A DNA stretch of 64,000 bases, taken from contig NZ_CP154857.1 in the NCBI RefSeq assembly GCF_039614715.1, forward strand, positions 124,001 to 188,000, in the 5' to 3' direction. Position numbers and translations under genes: made by a program. Each line of letters opens with the position of its first letter. The stretch's first letter is position 1. This DNA comes from Microbacterium sp. AZCO. GTDB lineage: Bacteria; Actinomycetota; Actinomycetes; Actinomycetales; Microbacteriaceae. Under the pieces are notes generated by a model. It did not search any database and was not told where the DNA came from. It was given only the letters and a program-made list of their open reading frames with translations. This document shows positions 35,938-44,492 of the stretch, piece after piece.

Positions 35938-37218
35938 GTGGTGCGCGCTCCCGTGCGTCTGCCCGCTACCCCGATCGCCGAGGGCGCGACGACGTTCCGC
36001 GGCGCCACCCTGATCGACGGGGAGGGCGGCGCGCCGGTGCCGGATGCCGAGATCGAGGTGCGCGACGGCGTCATCGCCTACGCGGGCCCCGGCCGGCAGG
36101 GGAGAGACGCGCCCGGCAGCCGCGTCGTCGATCTGACGGGGACGTGGGTGCTGCCCGGCTTCGTGGACGTGCACGTGCACCTCGCGATGGTCCCGGACGC
36201 CGCCGAGCAGCAGCGGGCATGGTTCCCGGAGGAGGCCGTGCTGGCCGTCGCAGCGCAGCTGCGCACCACGCTCGAAGCGGGGATCACGACGGCCCGCGAC
36301 CTCGACGGTCTCACCCCGGGCTACCGCCTCGCAGTCGAGCGCGGCACCGCGATCGGACCACGGCTGCATCTGGCCGTCGCGATGCTGTCGCCGACGGGCG
36401 GGCACGCCGATCCGGTGCTCGCCAACGGAACACTGCCCGCGTGGGCGCTGCGCGCCGGGATGCCGGAGTCCGGGGTCGTCGACACCGATGACGACGTCGT
36501 GCGGGCGGTGCGCCGGCTCCTGCGCATGGGAGCCGACGCGATCAAGGTCTCGACCTCCGGCGGCTCCGGCTCGCCGACGGACGAGCCGGAGGACGCAGGC
36601 ATCCCCGCGGAGCAGGTGCGCCTGATCCGGCGCCTCGTCGAGGAGCGCGGCGGCCGTCCTATCACGGCGCACGCCCTGACCGATGCCGCGGCGCGGGCCG
36701 CGGTGGTCGGGGGTGCCGACAGCATCGAGCACGGCTACGACCTGTCGGACACCACGATCGATCTCATGCTCGAGCACGGCACGGTGCTCGTTCCGACCCT
36801 GAGCACCCTCATGCGCGACATCGGCCCGCGTGTGGGCGAGGAGCGGCGGCGCGCGCGTGAGAGCATGCGCCGACGCGGGATGGACTCGGTCCGTCGCGCG
36901 ATCGCCGCGGGAGTGCCGGTGGCGCTCGGCACCGACGCAGGCGTGGTCCCGCACGGCCGCAACCTGGTCGAACTGGCGTGGCTGGTGGAGGCCGGGCTGA
37001 CCCCGAGCGCAGCGATCCACGCCGGAACGATGGCGGGCGCTCGCGTCCTCGGCCTCGCGGACCGGATCGGATCCGTGACGGCGGGCAAGGTCGCCGACCT
37101 GGCCATCACCGCTGGCGATCCGCTCGAGTCGATCGGCGCACTGGGTGAGCCGGGCGCAGTGCGGATGGTCGTGCAGTCGGGTCGGGTCGTCACCGATCTC
37201 GACCGGCGAGTCGCGTAG
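35938..37218 (+). CDS. Metal-dependent amidohydrolase (imidazolonepropionase/prolidase-like)
   Basis: 426 residues with a full binuclear site: VDVHVHLAM, probable carboxylated Lys in ADAIKVSTSGG, ITAHAL, IEHGYD and LGTDAG. GTG start two bases after the ABC ATPase stop, so the hydrolase is co-transcribed with the importer and probably acts on the imported compound, for example opening a peptide or cyclic amide. Its 3' end lies in a 48-bp tandem duplication. Confidence 0.9.
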   Translation: MVRAPVRLPATPIAEGATTFRGATLIDGEGGAPVPDAEIEVRDGVIAYAGPGRQGRDAPGSRVVDLTGTWVLPGFVDVHVHLAMVPDAAEQQRAWFPEEAVLAVAAQLRTTLEAGITTARDLDGLTPGYRLAVERGTAIGPRLHLAVAMLSPTGGHADPVLANGTLPAWALRAGMPESGVVDTDDDVVRAVRRLLRMGADAIKVSTSGGSGSPTDEPEDAGIPAEQVRLIRRLVEERGGRPITAHALTDAAARAAVVGGADSIEHGYDLSDTTIDLMLEHGTVLVPTLSTLMRDIGPRVGEERRRARESMRRRGMDSVRRAIAAGVPVALGTDAGVVPHGRNLVELAWLVEAGLTPSAAIHAGTMAGARVLGLADRIGSVTAGKVADLAITAGDPLESIGALGEPGAVRMVVQSGRVVTDLDRRVA

Positions 37219-37274
37219 CCGCAGTCGGGTCGGGTCGTCACCGATCTCGACCGGTGAGTCGCGTAGCCGCAGTC
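37173..37274 (+). repeat. 48-bp tandem duplication across the amidohydrolase stop codon
   Basis: Unit 37173-37220 is repeated at 37221-37268 with a single C-to-T change, followed by six bases of a third copy. The unit includes the last 15 codons and the TAG stop, so the second copy is downstream and untranslated. It fills the gap to the convergent alpha/beta hydrolase gene. Confidence 0.93.
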
Positions 37275-37275
37275 C

Positions 37276-37965
37276 TCACCCGTCGGCGCTCAGCGAGGCG
37301 GCCGCGTGCGAGACGAACGCCGCGACCTGCTCGGGGGCGGCGAGCGGGATCGAATGGCTCGTGGCGATCTCCTCGACGGTGGCTCCGGCACGCGCCGCCA
37401 TGTCGCGCTGCGCGGCGGGCTGCAGGTGCTTGTCGAGCGTCGCGACGAGATACCACGCGGGCTTGCTCGCCCACGCGGGCTCACCGGTCGGGTGGGTGAA
37501 GATCGCGTCGGCACTCGCGCGCCTGCGCTGGCGACGCGTCACCATCGCCTCTTCCGGCACATCCCAGGACAGTGCAAGACGCGCCTCCTCGCTCTCCACT
37601 CCGATCCACGCGCCGTCGTCCGCGCGCGTCATGTAGTGCGACACCTCCGCGGGTTCGTAGCGCTCGACGATGTCCCGCACGGCCTCCCCGGCGGCGGGGG
37701 CGAACGCGGCGACGTACACGACTCCCCGGACGCGGTCGTGCGTGCCGGCGTTCGTGATCACGGCACCGCCGTACGAGTGGCCGACGAGCAGCGCGTCGTC
37801 GTCGACGGCGTCGACGAGTGCCTGCACGGCCGCGACGTCGTCCGTCAGGGACTGGGACATGTTGTCGGCGACGGACACCCGTTGCCCTGAGGCGCGAAGG
37901 AGGGGAGCCACCGAGCTCCAGTCGTAGTCGGAGCCACCCATTCCGTGGACCAGGACGATATGCAT
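37276..37965 (-). CDS. Alpha/beta hydrolase
   Basis: 229 residues. Oxyanion-hole segment VLVHGMGGSDYDW, nucleophile Ser in LLVGHSYGGAV and catalytic His in TSHSIPLAAPEQV, like the salicylate-esterase/EstC subgroup. GGAGG-type ribosome site before ATG 37965. Same strand as the cyclase-family gene 65 bases upstream, so the two are probably one operon driven from operator pair F. Confidence 0.9.
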   Translation of the reverse strand: MHIVLVHGMGGSDYDWSSVAPLLRASGQRVSVADNMSQSLTDDVAAVQALVDAVDDDALLVGHSYGGAVITNAGTHDRVRGVVYVAAFAPAAGEAVRDIVERYEPAEVSHYMTRADDGAWIGVESEEARLALSWDVPEEAMVTRRQRRRASADAIFTHPTGEPAWASKPAWYLVATLDKHLQPAAQRDMAARAGATVEEIATSHSIPLAAPEQVAAFVSHAAASLSADG

Positions 37966-38030
37966 TGAACCTCCAGAATCAGGTGCGAGTCAGCGGTCGG
38001 GTGTCTCCGCCTCTCCGCTGCGGGGCCTCG

Positions 38031-38669
38031 CTAGGCGGGAAGGGGCAGGAGGACGGTCGGTGCGGGAGCGGCTTCTCGCCCCTCGAAGGGCACGGGCTGG
38101 CAGACCATCAGGTAATCGCCGGGCGCGACCTGCGAGAGGTCGGCGTTCTCCAGGATCACGACGCTCGCCCCGCACAGGATCTTGTGGGTCGGCCACTCCT
38201 CGGTGTTCGCGGGTGCTTCTATCGTCATGTAGTCGTTGCCGGCGAACCTCACGCCATGATCGACGAGCCACCGCGCCCCACTGGGACCGAGCCCCACCCA
38301 GGTGTCCGACCTCTCCGCGCGGGTGAGGGCGTCGGTGGAGTTCTTGGTGAGGAACAGCACCCGCTCCGCCCCGGCTGCACCGGCTGCTTCGAGATCCTCC
38401 GCCGTGATCTCCTCGTCGACACCCCGGAGATCGAGGACGCGCGCCGGCCCGACGACGCTCTCCAGCGCGATCTCGTCGACCGTCGCGCCGCCAGGCACGA
38501 AGTGCGACGGTGCGTCGACATGGGTGCCGGTGTGGGCGCCGATCAGCCAGCGGGACACGTCCGACGGGTATCCGTCGACGATCCGCTCGACCATCTCGAA
38601 CGTCGGTCGGCGTCCCCAGTGCAGCATCTCTCCATGGATTGGGATGTTGATGTCGATGGCGCCGGTCAT
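38031..38669 (-). CDS. Cyclase-family (kynurenine formamidase/isatin hydrolase-like) metal hydrolase
   Basis: 212 residues with the signature HTGTHVDAPSHF, which supplies metal ligands in kynurenine formamidase, isatin hydrolase and related enzymes. Opens N-formyl, lactam or carbamoyl bonds. GGAGG ribosome site before ATG 38669. First gene of a leftward operon with the alpha/beta hydrolase; divergent from an amidohydrolase-2-like gene. Confidence 0.9.
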   Translation of the reverse strand: MTGAIDINIPIHGEMLHWGRRPTFEMVERIVDGYPSDVSRWLIGAHTGTHVDAPSHFVPGGATVDEIALESVVGPARVLDLRGVDEEITAEDLEAAGAAGAERVLFLTKNSTDALTRAERSDTWVGLGPSGARWLVDHGVRFAGNDYMTIEAPANTEEWPTHKILCGASVVILENADLSQVAPGDYLMVCQPVPFEGREAAPAPTVLLPLPA

Positions 38670-38706
38670 GCGACCTCCGGGCTCGTGTGGGATGACGGTT
38701 GTTATG

Positions 38707-38739
38707 AATGTATCCTATCCAGTAGATAATGGATCCACT
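38707..38739. promoter_or_regulatory. GntR operator pair F
   Basis: AATGTATCCTAT (38707-38718) and AATGGATCCACT (38728-38739), centres 21 bp apart, between the divergent cyclase-family and amidohydrolase-2-like genes. An extra partial ATCCA half lies between them. Confidence 0.82.
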
Positions 38740-38763
38740 AGCCGCGGATCGGAAAGGTTCGGC

Positions 38764-39528
38764 ATGATCATCGACGCGTACAACACGACCCAGGACGTGC
38801 GGGGGCGCTCCGACTACCTGACCGGTGCGCGTCCGGGTGAGGAGCCACCCGCGCACACCCCATTCGAACCCGATCGCATCCTCACCCGCATGGACGCCGC
38901 GGGTGTCGACATGGCGATGGTGTGCTCGCTCGCACAGCGCATCGAGAACGACTTCATCATCGGGCTGCAGGATGCCTACCCCGAGCGCTTCATCGGCTTC
39001 GGGCAGGTGATGCCGCAGGCCGACGACGCGCTCGACGAGATCCGCCGCATGAACAAGGCCGGCATCCGCGGACTCAAGCTGCACCCGAGCATGCACGGCT
39101 ACCATGTCGCCGACCACGGTCTGCTCGACCCCGTGTTCCGACTGTGCGCCGAGCTCGGGATGACGATCATCATCAATGCGCTCGACGACGCGTTCTGCGC
39201 GCCCTTCGCGATCGAGGAGATCGCGAAGGACCACCCCGACGTGCCGACGATCATCGCCCACATGGGTGCCGTGTGGAACGTGCCCGAGGCGATCATCGTC
39301 GCCGAGCGCCGCGAGAACGTGTACCTCGAGACGTCCGCGACCCTCATGGCGGACGTCAAGCGCGCCTACGCGCGGCTCGGGGGCGAGAAGATCCTCATGG
39401 GCACGGAGTGGCCCGGCTCGGACTTCGACCTCGAGCGCCTGAAGATCAAGAAGGCGATCCTCGACGACGGCGATCGCGCGCTCGTCGAGGGCGGCAACTA
39501 CGCCCGCATCCTGCGCATCCAGGGATAG
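38764..39528 (+). CDS. Amidohydrolase-2-like TIM-barrel protein lacking the HxH metal motif
   Basis: 254 residues. Fold hallmarks of amidohydrolase_2 decarboxylases/hydrolases are present (GIRGLKLHPS, IIAHMGAVW, NVYLETSAT, ILMGTEWPGSD). The N-terminal motif that is normally IIDxHxH reads IIDAYNT (Tyr6, Thr8), and the final Asp position appears as Glu. A metal-free or altered role is likely. Start at 38764 with GGAAAGG upstream; the reading frame upstream runs through the operator. Confidence 0.78.
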   Translation: MIIDAYNTTQDVRGRSDYLTGARPGEEPPAHTPFEPDRILTRMDAAGVDMAMVCSLAQRIENDFIIGLQDAYPERFIGFGQVMPQADDALDEIRRMNKAGIRGLKLHPSMHGYHVADHGLLDPVFRLCAELGMTIIINALDDAFCAPFAIEEIAKDHPDVPTIIAHMGAVWNVPEAIIVAERRENVYLETSATLMADVKRAYARLGGEKILMGTEWPGSDFDLERLKIKKAILDDGDRALVEGGNYARILRIQG

Positions 39529-39537
39529 GGTGCCGTC

Positions 39538-39981
39538 GTGACCGCGCGACCCCTGGCTCACCGTCCCGACGACATGGACGACGCGGATGCCGAGCTCCTC
39601 GCCGCCGCGACGGCGCTGCTCGACGACGTCTACGCCCACGGCCGCCATGAGGTGGTCGCCGCGCTGCGCACCGCCGACGGCGCCATCCACCTCGGGGTCC
39701 ACGTCGACGGCTCGGCCCGGCGCAGCAGCGTCTGTGCCGAGGGGGTCGCGGCGGGCCTCGTCATCGCGCACGGCGTGACGGGCAGTGCCGATGTGACCTC
39801 GATGGTGAGCGTGCTCCGCCGTGTCGAGGGGACGACCCACGTCATCGAGCCCTGCGGGGTGTGCGCCGAGCTCCTGACTGACTACTGGCCCGAGGCATCC
39901 GTCTGGGTGACGAAGGGCGACGACATCGTCCGCGTCCAGGCGGCCGACCTGCTGCCCGCGAAGCGCCTGCGCCGCTGGTGA
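39538..39981 (+). CDS. Cytidine-deaminase-fold protein
   Basis: 147 residues. Zinc-site motifs CAEG (catalytic Glu) and PCGVCAELL, the Cys-type CDA pattern shared by cytidine and blasticidin-S deaminases. The sequence is too divergent to name a nucleoside; a deaminase on an N-heterocycle or guanidine-like pathway intermediate is possible. GTG start nine bases after the preceding stop; no other start fits better. Ends just before a strong stem-loop. Confidence 0.75.
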   Translation: MTARPLAHRPDDMDDADAELLAAATALLDDVYAHGRHEVVAALRTADGAIHLGVHVDGSARRSSVCAEGVAAGLVIAHGVTGSADVTSMVSVLRRVEGTTHVIEPCGVCAELLTDYWPEASVWVTKGDDIVRVQAADLLPAKRLRRW

Positions 39982-39987
39982 GCGACG

Positions 39988-40018
39988 AGGGGCGCCGCGC
40001 GGCTCGCGCGGCGCCCCT
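39988..40018. terminator. Strong bidirectional stem-loop terminator
   Basis: Perfect 14-bp stem (39988-40001 with 40005-40018) and a 3-base loop GCT, located in the 48-base space between the convergent CDA-like and cupin genes. Very GC-rich (GGGGCGCCGCGCG arm). Confidence 0.85.
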
Positions 40019-40029
40019 GTCGTCCGTCG

Positions 40030-40389
40030 TCACTTGTAGACGACGTAGAACTTCCGGACGGGCTCGGTCACGGTCCAGACGCCTGTCCAGCCGAGCGGGA
40101 AGTACGCGACGCTGCCGGGCGTGAGCTCGACCGGCTCCTCGCCGTCGCGCTGCACCGTCATCGCTCCCGACAGGAGGTGGATGATCTCGGCGCGGGTCAG
40201 GAACTCCCAGCGCGACGTGCCGGGGTCGGACTCCCACGTGCCCGAGATGATCGTCCGCTCGTCGTTCGCGAACTCGACCCTGGATCGTGTGATGATCTCG
40301 CCCGAGAGGGGGTGGGCGGAGGGCGGTGTAAGGGGCTTCGCCTCGAGGTGGGCGACATCGATCTCGGCAGGGTTGTACGCGTGCGTCAT
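40030..40389 (-). CDS. Cupin-domain protein (DUF861/ureidoglycine-aminohydrolase-like)
   Basis: 119 residues forming a single cupin barrel, with TSRWEFLTRAEIIHLLSGAMTV and the glycine-rich LTPGSVAYFPLGWTGVW typical of Cupin_3. Small cupins of this type bind a metal and act as isomerases, lyases or ligand sensors. ATG 40389 is separated from operator box G1 by one base, so the transcript is probably leaderless or nearly so. Confidence 0.85.
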   Translation of the reverse strand: MTHAYNPAEIDVAHLEAKPLTPPSAHPLSGEIITRSRVEFANDERTIISGTWESDPGTSRWEFLTRAEIIHLLSGAMTVQRDGEEPVELTPGSVAYFPLGWTGVWTVTEPVRKFYVVYK

Positions 40390-40390
40390 G

Positions 40391-40423
40391 ATTGGATCCT
40401 ATTATGTGAGTAATGGATCCCCT
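40391..40423. promoter_or_regulatory. GntR operator pair G
   Basis: ATTGGATCCTAT (40391-40402) and AATGGATCCCCT (40412-40423), centres 21 bp apart, between the cupin and the second allophanate hydrolase. An in-frame ATG at 40413 falls inside the second box and is unlikely to be the start of the rightward gene. Confidence 0.88.
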
Positions 40424-40475
40424 CAAGGATCTCGTCAGAACGGCCACGACGCTCCAGCGACCGGAAGGTGACCCG

Positions 40476-42161
40476 ATGCCAGGCAGAACACGGAGCGCCG
40501 TCGAGCGCGTGCGGAGCGCGTACGCGCGCATCGCCGAGGTGGACCGCCCCGAAGTGTGGATCTCGCTGCGCGAGGAGAGGGATGCCGCGACGGAGGCCGC
40601 CGTCGTCGAGAGTCGGGTCGCAGCGGGCGAACCGCTTGCGCTCGCGGGGCTGGTCGTCGCCGTCAAGGACAACATCGACGTCGCGGGGCTTCCCACGACC
40701 GCGGGGAGCCGCGCGTTCGCGTACGAGCCCCAGGCCGACGCGCCCGCCGTCGCGCGCCTGCGCGCGGCGGGCGCCATCGTCATCGGCAAGACCAACCTCG
40801 ACCAGTTCGCGACGGGCCTCGTCGGCACCCGGAGCCCGTTCGGCGCCGTCCGCAACGCGTGGGATCCCGAGCGCATCTCCGGCGGCTCGAGCTCGGGCTC
40901 GGCCGTCGCGGTCGCCCTGGGAGTCGTCGACCTGGCGCTCGGCACGGACACGGCGGGCTCCGGGCGCGTGCCGGCGGCGCTCAACGGGATCGTCGGCGTC
41001 AAGCCCACGATCGGGCTCATCCCGACGACGGGCGTCGTGCCCGCGTGCCGCACCCTCGACTGCGTCACGGTCTTCGCGCGCGACCTCGTCACCGCCCGCA
41101 GTGCCGCCGAGATCATGGCGGGGCCCGACGGCGTCGACCCCCTCTCCCGCGCCGACGCCCCTGCGCCGCCGCTGGATGCGCGGCCAGTTGTCGCCGTGCC
41201 GACGCCCGAGCACCTCGAGGGTCTCGCCGAGGGGTGGGCGGATGCCTTCCGGGGCGTCGTCGCACGGCTCGCGGATGAGGGCGTCGACATCGTCGAGGTC
41301 GACATCGCGCCGCTCCTCGAGGCGGCGTCGCTCCTCTACGGCGGCGCGTTCGTCGCCGAGCGCACAGCTGCCGTGGGCGACTTCATCGGCGCGCACCGCG
41401 ACCTCATCGGCACCGACCTCGATGAGACGGTTGCGGGCATCGTGCTCGCGGGTTCCGACGCGCGCGCCACGGACTACTTCCGCGATCGCGAGCGGCTCGA
41501 ACGGCTGGGTCTTGAGGGGCGCGACCGGCTCGGCGGTGCCGTCGCACTCCTCACCCCGACGACGACGTGGCATCCGACGATCGCCGAGGTCGCGGCCGAC
41601 CCCGTCGGCGCCAACAGCCGCATGGGGCGCTACACGAACTTCGCGAACCTGCTCGACCTCTCAGCCCTCGCGGTGCCCGCGGGCTTCGTCGGCGGGCTGC
41701 CGTTCGGCGTGATGCTCACGGGTGCGACCTTCGCCGACCGCACGCTGGCGCAGCTCGCCGAGCGCATCGTCGCCCCCGCGATCGACGTGCTCGTGGTCGG
41801 TGCCCACCTGCGCGGCCAGCCTCTCAACGTCCAGCTCGTCGAGGCGGGCGGCACGTTCGTCGACGACGTGCGCACCTCCGCCGACTATCGCCTGTATGCT
41901 CTCGCGACGACGCCGCCCAAGCCCGGGCTCGCGCGCTCCTCGGCCGGTGGAGCGCCCATCGCCGGCGAAGTGTGGCGCCTTCCGGCGGCGGGGTTCGCTC
42001 GCTTCGTCGCGGCCCTGCCCCAGCCCATGGGCATCGGCGCCGTCGTGCTCGAGGACGGACGGACGGTCGCCGGCTTCCTGTGCGAGGCGCTGGCCCTCGA
42101 GGGTGCCGACGACATCACGGCACACGGCGGATGGCGCGCCTTTCGCGAGTCGCTGGCATGA
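40476..42161 (+). CDS. atzF: Allophanate hydrolase (copy 2, regulon member)
   Basis: 561 residues, colinear with the first copy: amidase domain with VAVKDNIDVAG, GGSSSGSA and TDTAGSGR catalytic motifs, then the C-terminal AtzF domain. ATG 40476 is preferred because GGAAGG precedes it and the N terminus then aligns with copy 1 (ARIAEVDRPE). No urea carboxylase lies beside it, so allophanate must come from the pathway itself or from the urea operon. Overlaps the MBL gene by 4 bases. Confidence 0.92.
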   Translation: MPGRTRSAVERVRSAYARIAEVDRPEVWISLREERDAATEAAVVESRVAAGEPLALAGLVVAVKDNIDVAGLPTTAGSRAFAYEPQADAPAVARLRAAGAIVIGKTNLDQFATGLVGTRSPFGAVRNAWDPERISGGSSSGSAVAVALGVVDLALGTDTAGSGRVPAALNGIVGVKPTIGLIPTTGVVPACRTLDCVTVFARDLVTARSAAEIMAGPDGVDPLSRADAPAPPLDARPVVAVPTPEHLEGLAEGWADAFRGVVARLADEGVDIVEVDIAPLLEAASLLYGGAFVAERTAAVGDFIGAHRDLIGTDLDETVAGIVLAGSDARATDYFRDRERLERLGLEGRDRLGGAVALLTPTTTWHPTIAEVAADPVGANSRMGRYTNFANLLDLSALAVPAGFVGGLPFGVMLTGATFADRTLAQLAERIVAPAIDVLVVGAHLRGQPLNVQLVEAGGTFVDDVRTSADYRLYALATTPPKPGLARSSAGGAPIAGEVWRLPAAGFARFVAALPQPMGIGAVVLEDGRTVAGFLCEALALEGADDITAHGGWRAFRESLA

Positions 42162-42985
42162 CGACCGTCGTCTCGTGGGCGGATGCCGCGCCCCTCGCGC
42201 TCGCGGGACGGCCTGTGCGGCTCGTGCCGCTCGTTCTCGGATTCGAGCCGATCAGCGAAGCGATCTCGCTGCGCGGCGGCAGTCGCTTCCGCCACCTGCT
42301 CGAGCCGGTGACCGCCGCGGCGGTCGAGTTCGAACGCGGCTGGGTGCTCATCGACGGCGGGTTCGACCCGGCACGCCTCCGCGACCCCGTGCGGCGGGCG
42401 GCGGCCTTCACGTACGAGAACTACCTTCCGATCGTGCCCCCGGGCGACCCGCTCGTCGACCAGATCGCCGACGCGGGGCTGGAATGGGACGCCCTGGCCG
42501 GCGCCCTGCTCTCGCACGCGCACTTCGACCACACGGGCGCCGCGCGGCTGCTGCGCCCTCACCAGCCCCTCCTGATGCAGCGCCGCGAATGGGACCACGT
42601 CCGCACGGCGCCGTCCGAGCGCGACGCGTTCCTCTTCCGCGACGACTTCGAGCACCCCGACCTCACGATCGCGCTCCTCGACGGCGATGTGGAGCTCGCG
42701 GCGGGGCTGCGGGCCCTCGACACGGCGGGCCACACTCCCGGCCACCAGTCATTCGCGGTCGGCCTCCCGGGGCGCACCGTCGTGCTCGCCGGAGACGCCG
42801 CCGACCTGCGGAAGAACATCGAGCGGCGGGTCCCCACGGGCTCGACGGCCGATCCCGGTCACGAGGAACTCGCCGTGCGCGCGATCGAGCGTCTCGCCGA
42901 CCTCGACGCGCAGGCGCTGACCGACGTGTGGCCGTCGCACGACCCCGAGTGGGCGCCGTGGCGCGAGATCGTCGAGGGTCGCTGA
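42158..42985 (+). CDS. Metallo-beta-lactamase-fold hydrolase
   Basis: 275 residues. Zinc motifs LSHAHFDHTG (HxHxDH), GHTPGHQ, AGDAADL and a final SHDPEW. This is the N-acyl-homoserine-lactonase-like branch, so ester, lactone or lactam hydrolysis is plausible. Translationally coupled to the second allophanate hydrolase. Confidence 0.88.
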   Translation: MTTVVSWADAAPLALAGRPVRLVPLVLGFEPISEAISLRGGSRFRHLLEPVTAAAVEFERGWVLIDGGFDPARLRDPVRRAAAFTYENYLPIVPPGDPLVDQIADAGLEWDALAGALLSHAHFDHTGAARLLRPHQPLLMQRREWDHVRTAPSERDAFLFRDDFEHPDLTIALLDGDVELAAGLRALDTAGHTPGHQSFAVGLPGRTVVLAGDAADLRKNIERRVPTGSTADPGHEELAVRAIERLADLDAQALTDVWPSHDPEWAPWREIVEGR

Positions 42986-42993
42986 CCCCAGAC

Positions 42994-44415
42994 TCAGCGC
43001 AGGGCGTCGGCCAGGTGCGACGCCGCGCGCCACGACAGCGCCTCGATCGTCTCGACGGGCCCGCGGCCGCCCGTCGTCGGGAACGTCGACGACCCCACGA
43101 CGACGAGGCCGGGCACACCGTGGAAGCGCCCGAAGCCGTCCACGACCGACGTCGCCGGGTCGCGGCCCATGCGCGCGCCGCCGTACAGATGCGTTCCCAG
43201 GGGCTGTGGGCGCAACGGCGGGCGCCACGTTCCCCGCGCGCCTGCGGCGAGCAACCACTCCGCGGCATGCCCGGCCAGTACGTCGGCGCGCCGCACGTCG
43301 TCGTCGGCGAGGGCGAAGGTGAGGCGCGCGACGGGGCGGCCCGTCGCGTCGCGATGCGAGAGGTCGAGGTCGATCGCGTTGCCTGCGCGCGGGAGCTGGT
43401 CGGGCTGGGCCCAGACGGTGCCGATCGACGAGTGGTGCGTGCGGACCCAGGCCGCGGCATCCCGTCCGCGCGTGATCTCGGGACGAAGGCCCTCGGCGAC
43501 GTCGCGCAGCCGGTCGTCGCTCCATGGTCCCGTCATCGCCGCCTGCAGGATCGATCCGCCCACCACACCGTGGCGCGCGCCCATCCCTTCGCCCTCGAAC
43601 TCGGCGACCGCCACGGCGGACGCCGGTCCTGCGCTGCGGCGCCCCAGGTCGATCCCGGGGAAGTCGCCGTGAACGACGAAGGCGTTGTGCGCCATGAACC
43701 ACCGTCCGACGCGGCCCCCGGCCGTGAGCCCCGACAGCAGCAGCAGCCGGACGGTCGGGATGACGGATGCCGCGACCACGGCGGCGCCGCAGGCGATCGT
43801 GCGCGCGGACCCGTCGGCGTCGACGATTTCGACGCCGGCGATCGCCCCCGTGGATCCCTGCACGAGCGCCGTCGCCGTGGCATCCACGACCTCGATGTCG
43901 CGCCCGCGCAGGAGGAACGACGAATCCTTCGCGGCGGCCGCCGGAGCCGCCCGGGGGCGCCAGCCCAGCGCGCCGGCGGCGATCGTCATGCGGTCCGTCC
44001 ATGACGTGGGCGGACGCGGTGCGACGCCTGTCGCCGACTCGATGAGGTCGTACCAGGGCGCGAGGTCGTCGGGCCCGATGGGCCAGTCGACGAGGTCGAC
44101 GCCCTGCGGGATCACGCCGCCGCGGGCGAGCGTCGCCGTCCGCGCCCGGAACGACCAGTCGTCGAGCCGATACGCCTGCGGGGCGGCGAGGAGCTTCGAG
44201 CCGCCGACGCCGTCGCGTCCAGCCGGAGGAGTGCGCTGCGGCACGGCGCGCTGGTCGGCGTGGGTGCGCAGGGTCGGCGCGGGCGCCGCCATCGGCGCGC
44301 GCTCGCCGGGAGCGGGCTTCGGCTGCACCGCCGTGACGGTGTAGCCCGCATCCGCCAGCACCCGGGCGGCGACGATCCCGGCCGGGCCGAGACCGACGAT
44401 CACGACATCCGCCAT
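42994..44415 (-). CDS. GMC-type FAD oxidoreductase 2
   Basis: 473 residues. N-terminal VVIVGLGPAGIVAARVLADAG binds FAD; C-terminal GTHLYGGARMG and FPTTGGRGPVETIEAL are the GMC_oxred_C pattern of gluconate-dehydrogenase/pyranose-oxidase relatives, with His in THLYG. Start at 44415 with GGGAGGA upstream. Only distantly related to the first GMC protein. Divergent from TauE across operator pair H and convergent with the MBL gene, with 8 bases between stops. Confidence 0.87.
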   Translation of the reverse strand: MADVVIVGLGPAGIVAARVLADAGYTVTAVQPKPAPGERAPMAAPAPTLRTHADQRAVPQRTPPAGRDGVGGSKLLAAPQAYRLDDWSFRARTATLARGGVIPQGVDLVDWPIGPDDLAPWYDLIESATGVAPRPPTSWTDRMTIAAGALGWRPRAAPAAAAKDSSFLLRGRDIEVVDATATALVQGSTGAIAGVEIVDADGSARTIACGAAVVAASVIPTVRLLLLSGLTAGGRVGRWFMAHNAFVVHGDFPGIDLGRRSAGPASAVAVAEFEGEGMGARHGVVGGSILQAAMTGPWSDDRLRDVAEGLRPEITRGRDAAAWVRTHHSSIGTVWAQPDQLPRAGNAIDLDLSHRDATGRPVARLTFALADDDVRRADVLAGHAAEWLLAAGARGTWRPPLRPQPLGTHLYGGARMGRDPATSVVDGFGRFHGVPGLVVVGSSTFPTTGGRGPVETIEALSWRAASHLADALR

Positions 44416-44442
44416 GAGATCCTCCCGGTTCGTGTTTCCAGG

Positions 44443-44475
44443 TTCGTATCCTAGATTAGTGGAATTGGATCCACA
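44443..44475. promoter_or_regulatory. GntR operator pair H
   Basis: TTCGTATCCTAG (44443-44454) and ATTGGATCCACA (44464-44475), centres 21 bp apart, between the divergent GMC and TauE genes. Last operator pair seen in the window. Confidence 0.85.
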
Positions 44476-44492
44476 TCGAGATCGGACCACCC

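Noticed and set aside
42158..42985. Quorum-quenching lactonase as a firm call
   Set aside because: Zinc motifs fit the broad MBL fold; nothing in the sequence or context specifies acyl-homoserine lactones.
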